A stretch of 64,000 bases of DNA from an uncultured Clostridium sp. (lineage in GTDB: Bacteria > Bacillota_I > Bacilli_A > RF39 > UBA660), in the NCBI GenBank assembly GCA_947427095.1, contig CANEGO010000001.1:62001-126000 (forward strand), given 5' to 3'. Below, piece after piece: positions 25,441 to 34,124 of the stretch. Position 1 is the stretch's first letter. Each line of letters starts with the position of its first letter. The notes below the pieces were generated by a model that worked only from the letters and a program-made list of their open reading frames with translations, was not told the DNA's origin and made no database searches. The translations under genes were made by a program, and so were the position numbers.

Positions 25441-26392
25441 TATAATCCTCCTTTAGAATATTAATGTATTTAGTCTTTTCCTCTAAAGGCATAAAGGAAG
25501 CTTTAACCGCATTAACATTCATGTTAAAAAAATCTTTACTAGTAAAGCCAAAACTTGATTTTAATCTTTTATACTCACTAGATAAAGTAACGTTTGAAAC
25601 GGTTCTGTCATCCGTATTTATAGTAACTTTAATACCTTTATCAAAGAGTTTTTTTATTGGATGTTTTTCATACGATAAAACAGCTTTGGTATCAACGTTA
25701 CTAGTAGGACAAACTTCAAGTGTAATATCATTTTTTATAATGCTATTTATAATGTCATCATTTTCTATTGTTTTTATTCCATGTCCTATTCTTTTAGCTC
25801 TGAAATTAATAGCATCTGCAACACTTAAAGCTCCATCAGCTTCTCCCGCATGAATCGTAAATGGTATGTTTTTTTTATTTGCTATATCAAATAAATCTTT
25901 ATAATCTCTAGTTTTATACCTTGCCTCATCACCCGCTAGATCAATAGCTACTACTCCTTTATTCAAATACTTTTTAGCCACTTCAATGATTTTTAAATTA
26001 TCATCATAAGATGCACCCCGCATCATACATAAAATAAAGTTTATTTTAATTTCATTTATACTTTTTACACCATCTATAACAGATTCAACCACTTCATCAA
26101 GTGTTAGTCCTTCTTTAGTATGAAAATTAGGAGCAAACCTAACTTCTGCATAAATAATATCATCGTTTTTTAAATCTTCTGCAAGTTCATAAGATACTCT
26201 TTTTAAATTTTCTTTTGTTTGCATTATTTTTATTGGCAAATCAAACTTAGTTAAGTACTCTTCTAAATCTTTATTATCTTTTTTAACAATCATTTTTTCC
26301 TTAACCTCTTCTAAAGGCATATTAAGTAAATTAGATACCGTATTTGGCCTTATACTACCATCTAAATGAACATGTAATTCTATTTTTTTCAT
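25412..26392 (-). CDS. add: Adenosine deaminase
   Basis: A 326-residue zinc enzyme that converts adenosine to inosine for purine salvage. The metal ligands are in ELHVHLDGS, HAGEADG and INTDDRTVSN, with the catalytic Glu in HAGE. The conserved Pro after the Asp pair (TDDP) is replaced by Arg. EVCPTSN and RIGHGI also match. It is first of an operon of about four genes with the histidine phosphatase, def and corA. Cytoplasmic. Confidence 0.93.
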   Translation of the reverse strand: MKKIELHVHLDGSIRPNTVSNLLNMPLEEVKEKMIVKKDNKDLEEYLTKFDLPIKIMQTKENLKRVSYELAEDLKNDDIIYAEVRFAPNFHTKEGLTLDEVVESVIDGVKSINEIKINFILCMMRGASYDDNLKIIEVAKKYLNKGVVAIDLAGDEARYKTRDYKDLFDIANKKNIPFTIHAGEADGALSVADAINFRAKRIGHGIKTIENDDIINSIIKNDITLEVCPTSNVDTKAVLSYEKHPIKKLFDKGIKVTINTDDRTVSNVTLSSEYKRLKSSFGFTSKDFFNMNVNAVKASFMPLEEKTKYINILKEDYNENIHGKAW

Positions 26393-26443
26393 ACCATCAC
26401 TATCCTTGTTTTAATTATAACGCAAAGTACTTATTTTTTAAAG

Positions 26444-26468
26444 AAAAAAGATAGCTTCACACTATCTT
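26444..26468 (-). terminator. Intrinsic terminator after the ABC exporter operon
   Basis: A 7-bp stem (AAGATAG with CTATCTT) followed by a U run on the minus strand. It overlaps the last stop of the operon. Confidence 0.8.
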
Positions 26469-28836
26469 AATTCTTAAATTGAGAGTTATAAAGTTCTGCA
26501 TAAAAACCATTTTGCTTCATTAATTCTTTATGGTTTCCTTGCTCTATTATGTTACCCTCTTTCATTACTAATATTAAATCAGCGTTTTTTATTGTGGATA
26601 ATCTATGGGCAATGATAAATGAAGTTCTTCCCTTAGTTAATTTATCCATTGCTTTTTGAACAAGTTCTTCTGTTCTTGTATCAACAGAAGATGTTGCTTC
26701 ATCCAAAATAAGGAATGGAGCGTCTTTTATCATACCACGAGCAATCGTAAGTAATTGTTTTTGACCAGCAGATACTGAATCGCTATCTTTAACAACATAA
26801 TCTAAAACTCCTGGAAGTGATTTTACAAAGTGATCTACACCAACTGTTTCTAACGCTTCCATGATTTTTTTATCACTTACGTTCTTAGTGTTATAGCAAA
26901 CGTTATCACGGATAGTTCCGTCAAATAACCAAGTATCTTGAAGTACCATGATAAATAAATCATGAATGTTTTCTCTAGTTAATTCCTTAGTTGAAACACC
27001 ATCAATTAGTATTTCTCCATCGTTTATGTTATAAAACTTCATAAGTAAGTTAACCATGGTTGTTTTACCTGCACCAGTAGGTCCTACTATTGCTATTTTC
27101 TGTCCTGGTTTAACCTTACAATTAAAGTCTTTAATGATTACTTTATTCTTTTCATAACCAAACTTAACGTGGTTAAAGCAGATGTTCCCTTTAACCTTTT
27201 TAGGATTTAATTTCTTTGTTAAATGACTTTCATCTTCCATCTCAGGTTCTTCAACAAACTCAAAGACACGCTCTGCTGCAGCAGCCGTAGACTGAATACT
27301 TGTCATTCCTTGTGCAATCTCAGAAAGTGGAGATGTAAATAATCTTACGTATAACATAAATGCTACTATTACACCAAAAGTAATGTGTCCGTTTATTACA
27401 AGAAGGGCACCCACAACACATACTGAGACGTATCCAAAGTTACCAATAAAGTTCATCATTGATGGCATAAGCCCAGATAAAAACTGACTCATACGGTTAC
27501 AAACAAATACGTTATCATTTAACTTATCAAATGTTTTTGAAGCGTCATAGCCTCCGTTATATGCTTTAACTACGTTATGGTTAGTATATATCTCTTCAAT
27601 GTGACCGTTTAACTTACCAAGTTCTACTTGTCTTGCTAAGAAATATTTTTGAGATTTACCTAATACTACGGCCATAAACATGAATCCAAATAATGATGAT
27701 ACAATTGCTGTTATTGCCATAACCCAATTTGTTACGAACATCATAATAACGCATCCTACAAATAAAGCTACCGCACCAACAAGTGATCCTAAACTTTGAG
27801 ATAGGTTAACACCTATTGTATCTACGTCGTTTGTAACACGCGATAATATATCACCAACCAAATGCGTATCAAAGTATTTTAATGCTAGTTTATTTATCTT
27901 AATTGATATTTTAGTTCTTAAGTTTTTAGCAAACTTATTAGACATTATTGCCATTAAAAAGCTTTCTAAGAAACTAAATAACGCACTAAGTAAATAAATG
28001 GTAACTAAGAATATTACTATGTTTTTAATAGCGGTACTATCTAGTTTTGGCTTAATTAAATTACCAATACTATCTGGAAGTTCATCTACTGCCTTATAAA
28101 TTGTCTTAGCAGAAGAATCTTTATCTATCTTACTCATCTTAGTTAAAAACTTAACTTTTTCTCTAGTAGTAATTAACGTACCTTCTACGCGGCTTTCAGG
28201 AAGCAAAATGTCTTGAATAGATTCTGGCATATTAGATAGTGCCTTTATCATCTCGTTTTGATCTTCGGTATTTAAATTACTAATTACTTCTATGTATTCT
28301 ACCTTGTCTTGCGATGATACGTTTACGTTATCTATCATGCTATCTGGTAAGATAACGTTTGTAATACTTACTGGAAGCTTTGTTACTTCACTCATCATGT
28401 TATCTTTATTTACGTTTTTTATGAAGTTATTAAATAGCACTTTATCTTCCCCTGATATATCACTAGATGCATTTATCATCATTATGGTGTTATCATCTAA
28501 CTTAACGTTCATAACTTCTAAGCTTACTTTCTTAAAGTTTTCTTCAGATAACGTTTCTTTTATATCATCCGTTATACTAGTTAATTTTTCTTTATTTAAA
28601 ACTAATCCTTTTGATAACTCATCGGTTAAATCACTTAGTTTATTAGGGCCTATTATTGAAAGCACACTTGATGCTGCCGCTAGGACTAATGCTATTATTA
28701 AAACAGGCATAAAAGGTTTTAAATATTTAACCATCTTTTTTAAAGTTAGTGATAAGTTCTTTGGTTTTTCGCCTGCGTTGCCACCAGGGCCATGACCTCT
28801 TCTTGGAGCACTTGTTTTCTTTTCTTCATTACTCAT
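26467..28836 (-). CDS. ABC exporter half-transporter with a large extracytoplasmic insertion
   Basis: A 789-residue fused permease/ATPase, about 200 longer than usual. The extra part lies between the first and second membrane helices (about residues 70-265). It contains about three imperfect 50-residue repeats recognisable by LPxSIxxxILPxS. The ATPase is complete: Walker A GPTGAGKTTM, signature VSAGQKQLLTI, Walker B FLILDEATSSVD with the catalytic Glu. It forms a heterodimer with the gene upstream, whose 3' end it overlaps by 8 bp. The start is the ATG at 28836 after AAAGGAGGAACTTGAAA. The substrate is probably a drug or peptide. Confidence 0.9.
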   Translation of the reverse strand: MSNEEKKTSAPRRGHGPGGNAGEKPKNLSLTLKKMVKYLKPFMPVLIIALVLAAASSVLSIIGPNKLSDLTDELSKGLVLNKEKLTSITDDIKETLSEENFKKVSLEVMNVKLDDNTIMMINASSDISGEDKVLFNNFIKNVNKDNMMSEVTKLPVSITNVILPDSMIDNVNVSSQDKVEYIEVISNLNTEDQNEMIKALSNMPESIQDILLPESRVEGTLITTREKVKFLTKMSKIDKDSSAKTIYKAVDELPDSIGNLIKPKLDSTAIKNIVIFLVTIYLLSALFSFLESFLMAIMSNKFAKNLRTKISIKINKLALKYFDTHLVGDILSRVTNDVDTIGVNLSQSLGSLVGAVALFVGCVIMMFVTNWVMAITAIVSSLFGFMFMAVVLGKSQKYFLARQVELGKLNGHIEEIYTNHNVVKAYNGGYDASKTFDKLNDNVFVCNRMSQFLSGLMPSMMNFIGNFGYVSVCVVGALLVINGHITFGVIVAFMLYVRLFTSPLSEIAQGMTSIQSTAAAAERVFEFVEEPEMEDESHLTKKLNPKKVKGNICFNHVKFGYEKNKVIIKDFNCKVKPGQKIAIVGPTGAGKTTMVNLLMKFYNINDGEILIDGVSTKELTRENIHDLFIMVLQDTWLFDGTIRDNVCYNTKNVSDKKIMEALETVGVDHFVKSLPGVLDYVVKDSDSVSAGQKQLLTIARGMIKDAPFLILDEATSSVDTRTEELVQKAMDKLTKGRTSFIIAHRLSTIKNADLILVMKEGNIIEQGNHKELMKQNGFYAELYNSQFKN

Positions 28837-30580
28837 TTTCAAGTTCCTCCTTTGATAACTGTGATAAGGCTATTTCTTTATACACCTTACATTTCTTTAA
28901 TAAATCTTTATGTTTACCTATGCCAACGGTTTTTCCTTTATCTAATACAACGATTGTATCAGCGTTTATTATGGTACCTATTCTTTGTGCAACAATAATG
29001 CTTGTTGCTTCTTTTATGTTTTCTTTTAATTCTTTTCTTAAAACATAATCAGTTTTATAGTCAAGCGCACTAAAGGAATCATCAAAGACAAATATTTCAG
29101 GATTCTTAGCAATGGCACGGGCTATTGCAACACGCTGCTTTTGTCCACCTGATATGTTAGTTCCACCCGCTGCTATATTCGCTTCATACTTTTCTGGCAT
29201 GTTTTCGATAAATTCGGTTGCTTGAGCTACTTTAGCAGCCTTCTTAATTTGTTTTTCTGGCACATTGTTTTTACCATAACCTATGTTATAGTTAACTGAC
29301 CCGTCAAACATTACCGCACGTTGTGGAACGTATCCCAACTTTTCGTGTAAACTTTCCAAGTTATAATCTTTTATGTTTACACCATCTACTAATATTTCAC
29401 CATCGGTTACGTCATAAAATCTCATTATTAAGTTTACGATCGTTGACTTACCACTACCAGTTGAACCAATTATGGCTAAAGTATCCCCTTTTTTAGCTTT
29501 AAACGAAATATTCTCTAATATATATTCATCGGCATCTGGATACTTAAATGATACGTTTTTAAACTCTATTTCACCATAAACTTTAGTATCATCTTTAAAG
29601 TTACCATCTTTTATCTTTGCTTCAGTATCCAAAACCTCTCTAATACGGCTAGCTGAAACACTTGCTCTTGGATACATTATAAATATCATAGCAAGCATTA
29701 AGAATGACATTAAAACTTGCATTGCATAACTTGAAAATACTACCATGTTACTAAATATATCCAACCTATCAAACATACCAGCACCATTAATTAATGATAC
29801 TCCAATGGTATAAATTGAAAGGGTTAAGAAATTCATTATTAAATACATACAAGGAGACATGATACTCATTACTTTTTGGTTAAAGGTTTGAGTTTTCGTT
29901 AATACGTCGTTTCCTTCTTCAAACTTATCTTCTTGGTATTTTTCTGCGTTAAACGCTCTTATTACCCTAATACCATTTAGGTTTTCTCTTGTTAATCCAT
30001 TTATATTATCAATTAATTTTTGTACGATTTTAAACCTTGGTAAAACAATTACCATAAGACTTATTATTACAACTAATAAAACTATTACTGCGATGAATGT
30101 TGCTAGGCTCCATTCCCATCCTTTACCTAGGATTTTAAGGATTGCCCATACCGCCGTAATCGGAGATTTAATAAGCATTTGAAGTCCCATTGCGATAAAC
30201 ATCTGGATGTTTGTTATATCGTTTGTTGTTCTGGTAATTAAGCTACTGGTTCTAAACTTTTTCATCTCTTCCATACTAAAACTTTGGACTTTTTCAAATA
30301 AAGATTTTCTTGTTCTTTTAGAAAAAGTTGCTGAAACATAAGATACCAAGTATCCTACAGCAAAGGCTGCAATTAGTGATCCTCCAGCACATAAAAGCAT
30401 GTATCCACCTTGCGTTAATACCTCACTTATTTTAGTACCTTCCGTTTGTACAAGCCTTGTTATTTCGGTCATGTAATCAGGTAATTTTAAATCAAGCCAT
30501 ACTTGAAATAAAATTAAAAGTACACTTATAAATATTAACATAAAGTCTTTTTTCTTAAACTCTTTTATTAACTTTAACAT
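28829..30580 (-). CDS. ABC exporter half-transporter with degenerate Walker B
   Basis: A 583-residue permease/ATPase of normal length with six membrane helices. Walker A is GSTGSGKST and the signature ISGGQKQRVAI. Walker B ends VFDDSFSALD, with Asp in place of the catalytic Glu. That is the usual asymmetric-site change in heterodimeric exporters such as BmrCD and TM287/288, so it should pair with the downstream protein, which has a canonical site. The start is the ATG at 30580 after AAAGGAATGATAAAC. It overlaps the marR gene by 26 bp. Confidence 0.92.
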   Translation of the reverse strand: MLKLIKEFKKKDFMLIFISVLLILFQVWLDLKLPDYMTEITRLVQTEGTKISEVLTQGGYMLLCAGGSLIAAFAVGYLVSYVSATFSKRTRKSLFEKVQSFSMEEMKKFRTSSLITRTTNDITNIQMFIAMGLQMLIKSPITAVWAILKILGKGWEWSLATFIAVIVLLVVIISLMVIVLPRFKIVQKLIDNINGLTRENLNGIRVIRAFNAEKYQEDKFEEGNDVLTKTQTFNQKVMSIMSPCMYLIMNFLTLSIYTIGVSLINGAGMFDRLDIFSNMVVFSSYAMQVLMSFLMLAMIFIMYPRASVSASRIREVLDTEAKIKDGNFKDDTKVYGEIEFKNVSFKYPDADEYILENISFKAKKGDTLAIIGSTGSGKSTIVNLIMRFYDVTDGEILVDGVNIKDYNLESLHEKLGYVPQRAVMFDGSVNYNIGYGKNNVPEKQIKKAAKVAQATEFIENMPEKYEANIAAGGTNISGGQKQRVAIARAIAKNPEIFVFDDSFSALDYKTDYVLRKELKENIKEATSIIVAQRIGTIINADTIVVLDKGKTVGIGKHKDLLKKCKVYKEIALSQLSKEELENE

Positions 30581-31019
30581 GTTTATCATTCCTTTCTTGT
30601 TTTAAATTTTCTTTTAACTTGTCTATTGTTTTAAAAAAGGCTTCTTTTTCTTCATCAGTTATACCTTTTAATAAAACACTTTCAAAGTCAGCTATCTTTC
30701 GTTCTATCTCTTTATGTTTATTCAAACTATTAATAGTTAATGCTATTTCTTTTTTTCTGGCATCTTTTATAGATGCTTTTCTTATTATAAGACCATTTTT
30801 TTCCATCGTATCTAATATGCCAGATATAGTAGAGCGTCTAACATCTACTTCTTTTTCTATTGTCTTTTGATATATGGTTTTATCTTTATTAGTAAACAAA
30901 AACCTTAATATTCTAGCTTGAGTATGAGTTAAATTAATTTTTTCTACGCTTTTACATATTTTTCTATCAATCATGTTATCTAGCATTTTTATTTCAAACG
31001 GAATTTTTCTTTCTTTCAT
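30555..31019 (-). CDS. MarR-family transcriptional regulator
   Basis: A 154-residue winged-helix protein. LTHTQARILRFLF leads into the recognition helix in DVRRSTISGILDTMEKNGLI and the wing KASIKDARKKEIALT. It is the first gene of the operon with the heterodimeric ABC exporter, so it most likely represses its own operon and is relieved by an exporter substrate. The start follows AAAGGGATAAT. A promoter and a near-palindrome lie directly upstream. Confidence 0.92.
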   Translation of the reverse strand: MKERKIPFEIKMLDNMIDRKICKSVEKINLTHTQARILRFLFTNKDKTIYQKTIEKEVDVRRSTISGILDTMEKNGLIIRKASIKDARKKEIALTINSLNKHKEIERKIADFESVLLKGITDEEKEAFFKTIDKLKENLKQERNDKHVKVNKRV

Positions 31020-31034
31020 ATTATCCCTTTCTTA

Positions 31035-31086
31035 TTGTAAGGTAGCTAACAAAAAACATTCTAACAAATCATATGTATATAGTCAA
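31035..31086 (-). promoter_or_regulatory. marR-ABC operon promoter with probable MarR operator
   Basis: TTGACT (31081-31086), a 17-nt spacer, and TAGAAT (31058-31063) on the minus strand. Downstream, at 31035-31052, TTGTTAG and CTTACAA form a 7-bp inverted repeat with one mismatch around CTAC. TTTGTTAG also recurs over the -10 box, so two overlapping sites are possible. Confidence 0.75.
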
Positions 31087-31110
31087 TGAAATTTTTATTA
31101 AGAATTATTA

Positions 31111-31149
31111 AAAAACAAAAATAGCACTTTTTTTACAAAATGCTATTTT
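31111..31149 (-). terminator. Intrinsic terminator after the amidoligase gene
   Basis: A 9-bp stem (AAAATAGCA with TGCTATTTT) followed by a U-rich run on the minus strand. It overlaps the amidoligase stop. Confidence 0.8.
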
Positions 31150-32168
31150 ACAAATTTTCGTGCGTAAGTATCTTCCTCACTATCTCCATAATTCTTTAAG
31201 TACTGTTTTAAAAAATAAATTTTATCTAAGTTATTATCAAAAATCATATCACTAAAATCTAAAGCTTCTGGTAAAAATATTTCACCATATAATTTAAAAT
31301 CATTTAACAAATCACCATCATTATACTTTTTAAATTTAAAATCTATTAAATCATCAAATCTATCAAATCTGCAAAACCATAAAAGTTTTGTAAATAAATT
31401 AACGTTATTTTGCCATATTACCTCTTCTACCGAACCATTTGGACATCTAAATTCTATCGTATTTTTATCAGCGGTATTTAATAAATTGGAAGAATTAACA
31501 TTACAAAAATTAACACCTCGTCTCCGTGGATCTGTTATTATTTCTTCAAATATATTATAAGAATCATAATTTTCTGCTCTGATTAGTTTATATAAACTTC
31601 CAGCAATAGGACGGGCATACTGTAAACCTTTTTTTCTAAAAAATAATTTATCACCATAGGAAAACCTATAAATAACTTTTTCATAAAGAGTCCAGACCTT
31701 CAAAAATCTTAACCAGCAGTCTTTATCTTTTGTAAGAATTGGAGACCCCACATGGATATGTCCTCCAGCGCAATTAAATGCGGTAGCTCCCACATTTCTC
31801 ATAGACCCACAAACGGCTTTTAAATCTTTCCATGTTTGCTCTGTATCAGCACAAACTGGACTACGAACCTCTCCTGATACCGTACAATCAGTACCCGAAT
31901 GCCACTGAGTTAAAAACTCATTATTTATATCATTTATTTTATTTGTAATTTTATAATAATCAGCATTTTCATACTCAATTTCCATACCAAAGGTCACTCT
32001 TTTATCAATGTTTATTTTTGGTCTAAGCGTTAGGTATAAATCGTCCAATTCTGATAATAATGATTGTAAATCACAACCCCTCATTTCAGCTAGTTTATCA
32101 CAACCAGATGAACTAATTGTTTTTATATCATCACTAATTAAAATTTTGTTTTCCTTTCTATTTTTCAT
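31143..32168 (-). CDS. Putative amidoligase (COOH-NH2 ligase superfamily)
   Basis: A 341-residue protein of the amidoligase_2 type, a glutamine-synthetase-like fold that joins a carboxylate to an amine using ATP. The typical blocks appear in order: VTFGMEIEYEN (residues 59-70), GEVRSPVCAD, CAGGHIHVGS, and KNTIEFRCPNGS. These supply the acidic and histidine metal/ATP ligands. The substrate is unknown; family members are linked to peptide or wall modification. It is last of a three-gene operon with two paralogous membrane proteins under a poly-G promoter, so an envelope substrate is a reasonable guess. The start follows AGAGGGGATTTTT. Confidence 0.8.
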   Translation of the reverse strand: MKNRKENKILISDDIKTISSSGCDKLAEMRGCDLQSLLSELDDLYLTLRPKINIDKRVTFGMEIEYENADYYKITNKINDINNEFLTQWHSGTDCTVSGEVRSPVCADTEQTWKDLKAVCGSMRNVGATAFNCAGGHIHVGSPILTKDKDCWLRFLKVWTLYEKVIYRFSYGDKLFFRKKGLQYARPIAGSLYKLIRAENYDSYNIFEEIITDPRRRGVNFCNVNSSNLLNTADKNTIEFRCPNGSVEEVIWQNNVNLFTKLLWFCRFDRFDDLIDFKFKKYNDGDLLNDFKLYGEIFLPEALDFSDMIFDNNLDKIYFLKQYLKNYGDSEEDTYARKFVK

Positions 32169-32184
32169 AAAAATCCCCTCTTTA

Positions 32185-32988
32185 TTATTTTGTTAAAGTC
32201 TTTATGTTTTTCTTTTTTATTAATATTTTTGTTTTAATCAATTCAATATCATCTTCAGAAATAGGTTTATACCTTGTTTTTAAATTATCAATTTTATCTC
32301 CAATTTTATATTTCCTAATATGACACCCAAGTGTTCCTAAACCAGCAGCGGCAACTACATCAAGTACCGTGAACCAAAAATTACGCCAAAACCCTTCATC
32401 TTGTATACTAGAATTATTTTTATCTATGCTATAAATACAGGCTTCAATGAAAGTGTTATCATCTGATAATTTAACATCTGAAGGAAGTTCTTTTTTTATT
32501 TCTATTTTTTTATCAACATCAGTAAATTCTACTTCATAATCATCCTTTTTTCCACTAACAATTTGTTTTATCATATCTTCATTGGCATCCGTAAAGTGAT
32601 ATGTTTTTTCACTTTTTTCAAATAGCCCATCCTCATTTTCATGCCAACCTTCACTTACTTTAAAATAATTTTCTTCATCAAATTCTTTAAAAGACGTAGA
32701 AACAGTGTAAGTACCATTAGAGTCCATATACTTTTTAACACTTGCATCCACACTTATAGAGTCCGTATAAAATGGTAATCCTCCCCCTAAAAGTTTAATA
32801 CCACCAACTGATATAGCAGTTGCTACGTATACTGGTATTAGAAAGTTAGCTATACTTCCAACAATTTTAAAATTTCTTTTGTTAATGGTTTTAAAATTAT
32901 AAAACTTATGATTTTTAACACTTTTTTCTAATTCCTTTATCTCCTTTTCAAGTTTATTAACAAGCAAATTATCTTTTTTTATTTCCAT
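32185..32988 (-). CDS. Membrane protein with central extracytoplasmic domain (paralogue 2)
   Basis: An unrecognised 267-residue protein. It has a cytoplasmic coiled-coil N-terminus (LEKEIKELEKSVKN), a membrane helix at about residues 45-70, and a central polar domain of about 130 residues. A second hydrophobic segment follows (TVLDVVAAAGLGTLG), then a basic tail. It shares layout and the motif GLPFYTDSI / YMDSNGTYTVS with its upstream neighbour (GLPFVRDDI / QMDSLGNCSIS), so the two arose by tandem duplication. It starts after GGGGGTAATTCAA within the 3' end of that gene, so they are coupled and may form a hetero-complex. Confidence 0.75.
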   Translation of the reverse strand: MEIKKDNLLVNKLEKEIKELEKSVKNHKFYNFKTINKRNFKIVGSIANFLIPVYVATAISVGGIKLLGGGLPFYTDSISVDASVKKYMDSNGTYTVSTSFKEFDEENYFKVSEGWHENEDGLFEKSEKTYHFTDANEDMIKQIVSGKKDDYEVEFTDVDKKIEIKKELPSDVKLSDDNTFIEACIYSIDKNNSSIQDEGFWRNFWFTVLDVVAAAGLGTLGCHIRKYKIGDKIDNLKTRYKPISEDDIELIKTKILIKKKNIKTLTK

Positions 32989-33856
32989 TTGAATTACCCC
33001 CTTTTGCTTGTTCTAACTCTTCTTCTTTCTTCTTTAATTTTAATTTTAACCCTTTTATATCCTCGGTATAACCATCTCGCGCCGAATCAGAAACTCTCCA
33101 AAATATTTCACCATCTGATATAGCGAATGCTGCGCCCTCTACTAAAGCACTAAGTACTAAAGACACCCCTGTTACAACATTATTATCTGAAGCACTCTCA
33201 GTAATAGCAATTGAGTCATCATAATCCTTATAATAAAAGTCTCCTTCAATAAAATATCCATTATTAATATCGTCCTGATTTAAACTTTCAGACACCTCAT
33301 GAATCACTACTTTTTTATCCGATAATTCATTAATACTTTTATAATCAGCTTTTACTATGTATTCTTTCATGTCATTCATGTTAATGTCAGAAGAGTCAAA
33401 TTCATATTTATAAATGTCTCTTTTATACGTTTGATCATCTTGCTTTTCCCATGGAAAAAATACATCAACATTACAATATCTGTCATTACCAGAACTCGAT
33501 AAATATTCACTACTAATAGAACAATTTCCTAAAGAATCCATCTGCCCATCAATATAATTATAAAATTTAATATCATCTCTTACGAAAGGCAACCCACTAT
33601 CCGTCACAAAAGATAATCCCGAAATGATAGCAAAAGCTAAAGTAAATGGTAGCGTTGATAAAACAAAATTTCCAGTTGTTTTTAAAATACGCTTCGTATA
33701 TACCTTTAAATTTTTAATCCTACCTTGTCTTATTAATTCTTTATAATCTATTATTTCATTTTCTAATTTAGTAATCTTTAACTTTTTTTCACGTTGACGT
33801 TGTAAAGCATATCTTCTTTGTGCGGCTTCCTTAGTTTTTCTTGTCTTTTTTTTCAT
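32969..33856 (-). CDS. Membrane protein with central extracytoplasmic domain (paralogue 1)
   Basis: An unrecognised 295-residue protein. It has a very basic N-terminus (KKKTRKTKEAAQRRYALQRQ), a coiled coil, a membrane helix (FVLSTLPFTLAFAIISGL), and an external domain of about 140 residues. A second hydrophobic stretch (VVTGVSLVLSALVEGAAFAI) and a charged coiled-coil tail (LKLKLKKKEEELEQAKGG) complete it. It is first in the operon with a related protein and an amidoligase. The ATG at 33856 follows AAGGGGTGTTTTGT. Its promoter carries a 10-nt G tract. Confidence 0.75.
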   Translation of the reverse strand: MKKKTRKTKEAAQRRYALQRQREKKLKITKLENEIIDYKELIRQGRIKNLKVYTKRILKTTGNFVLSTLPFTLAFAIISGLSFVTDSGLPFVRDDIKFYNYIDGQMDSLGNCSISSEYLSSSGNDRYCNVDVFFPWEKQDDQTYKRDIYKYEFDSSDINMNDMKEYIVKADYKSINELSDKKVVIHEVSESLNQDDINNGYFIEGDFYYKDYDDSIAITESASDNNVVTGVSLVLSALVEGAAFAISDGEIFWRVSDSARDGYTEDIKGLKLKLKKKEEELEQAKGGNSNGNKKR

Positions 33857-33887
33857 ACAAAACACCCCTTTTTGTCAATTGTGGATT

Positions 33888-33915
33888 ATTCTAGCACAAT
33901 CCCCCCCCCCGTCAA
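33888..33915 (-). promoter_or_regulatory. Poly-G spacer promoter of the amidoligase operon (probable phase-variable switch)
   Basis: On the minus strand, TTGACG (33910-33915) and TAGAAT (33888-33893) flank a 16-nt spacer of nine G followed by ATTGTGC. The full G run is ten (33901-33910). Gain or loss of G by slippage would change the spacer and thus promoter strength. It lies 32 bp before the first gene of the operon. Confidence 0.75.
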
Positions 33916-33990
33916 GTTTTTTTTAATGTGGAAAAAAATACTTGTGTAAACTCTTTTAGATAGAAAGCCTAATGCTGAATTATACAAATT

Positions 33991-34021
33991 AAAAAAGACA
34001 ACATTTTATTCTGAAGTTGTC
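33991..34021 (-). terminator. Second terminator downstream of the hydrolase gene
   Basis: GACAAC and GTTGTC form a 6-bp stem with a 13-nt loop, then six U on the minus strand. It is tandem with the stronger hairpin at 34025. The interval 33916-33990 holds no gene or other element I can support. Confidence 0.65.
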
Positions 34022-34024
34022 AAT

Positions 34025-34064
34025 AAAAAGTAGACAGTCAAAATATCTTTTAACTGTCTACTTT
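34025..34064 (-). terminator. Strong terminator after the hydrolase gene
   Basis: A perfect 12-bp stem (AAAGTAGACAGT with ACTGTCTACTTT) with a 14-nt loop, followed by UUUUU on the minus strand. It isolates the poly-G promoter from upstream transcription. Confidence 0.85.
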
Positions 34065-34124
34065 CATTTTACAACTTCAATTTTATTCGTTATCTTTATA
34101 TTAATTTACCAATTATTTAAATTA

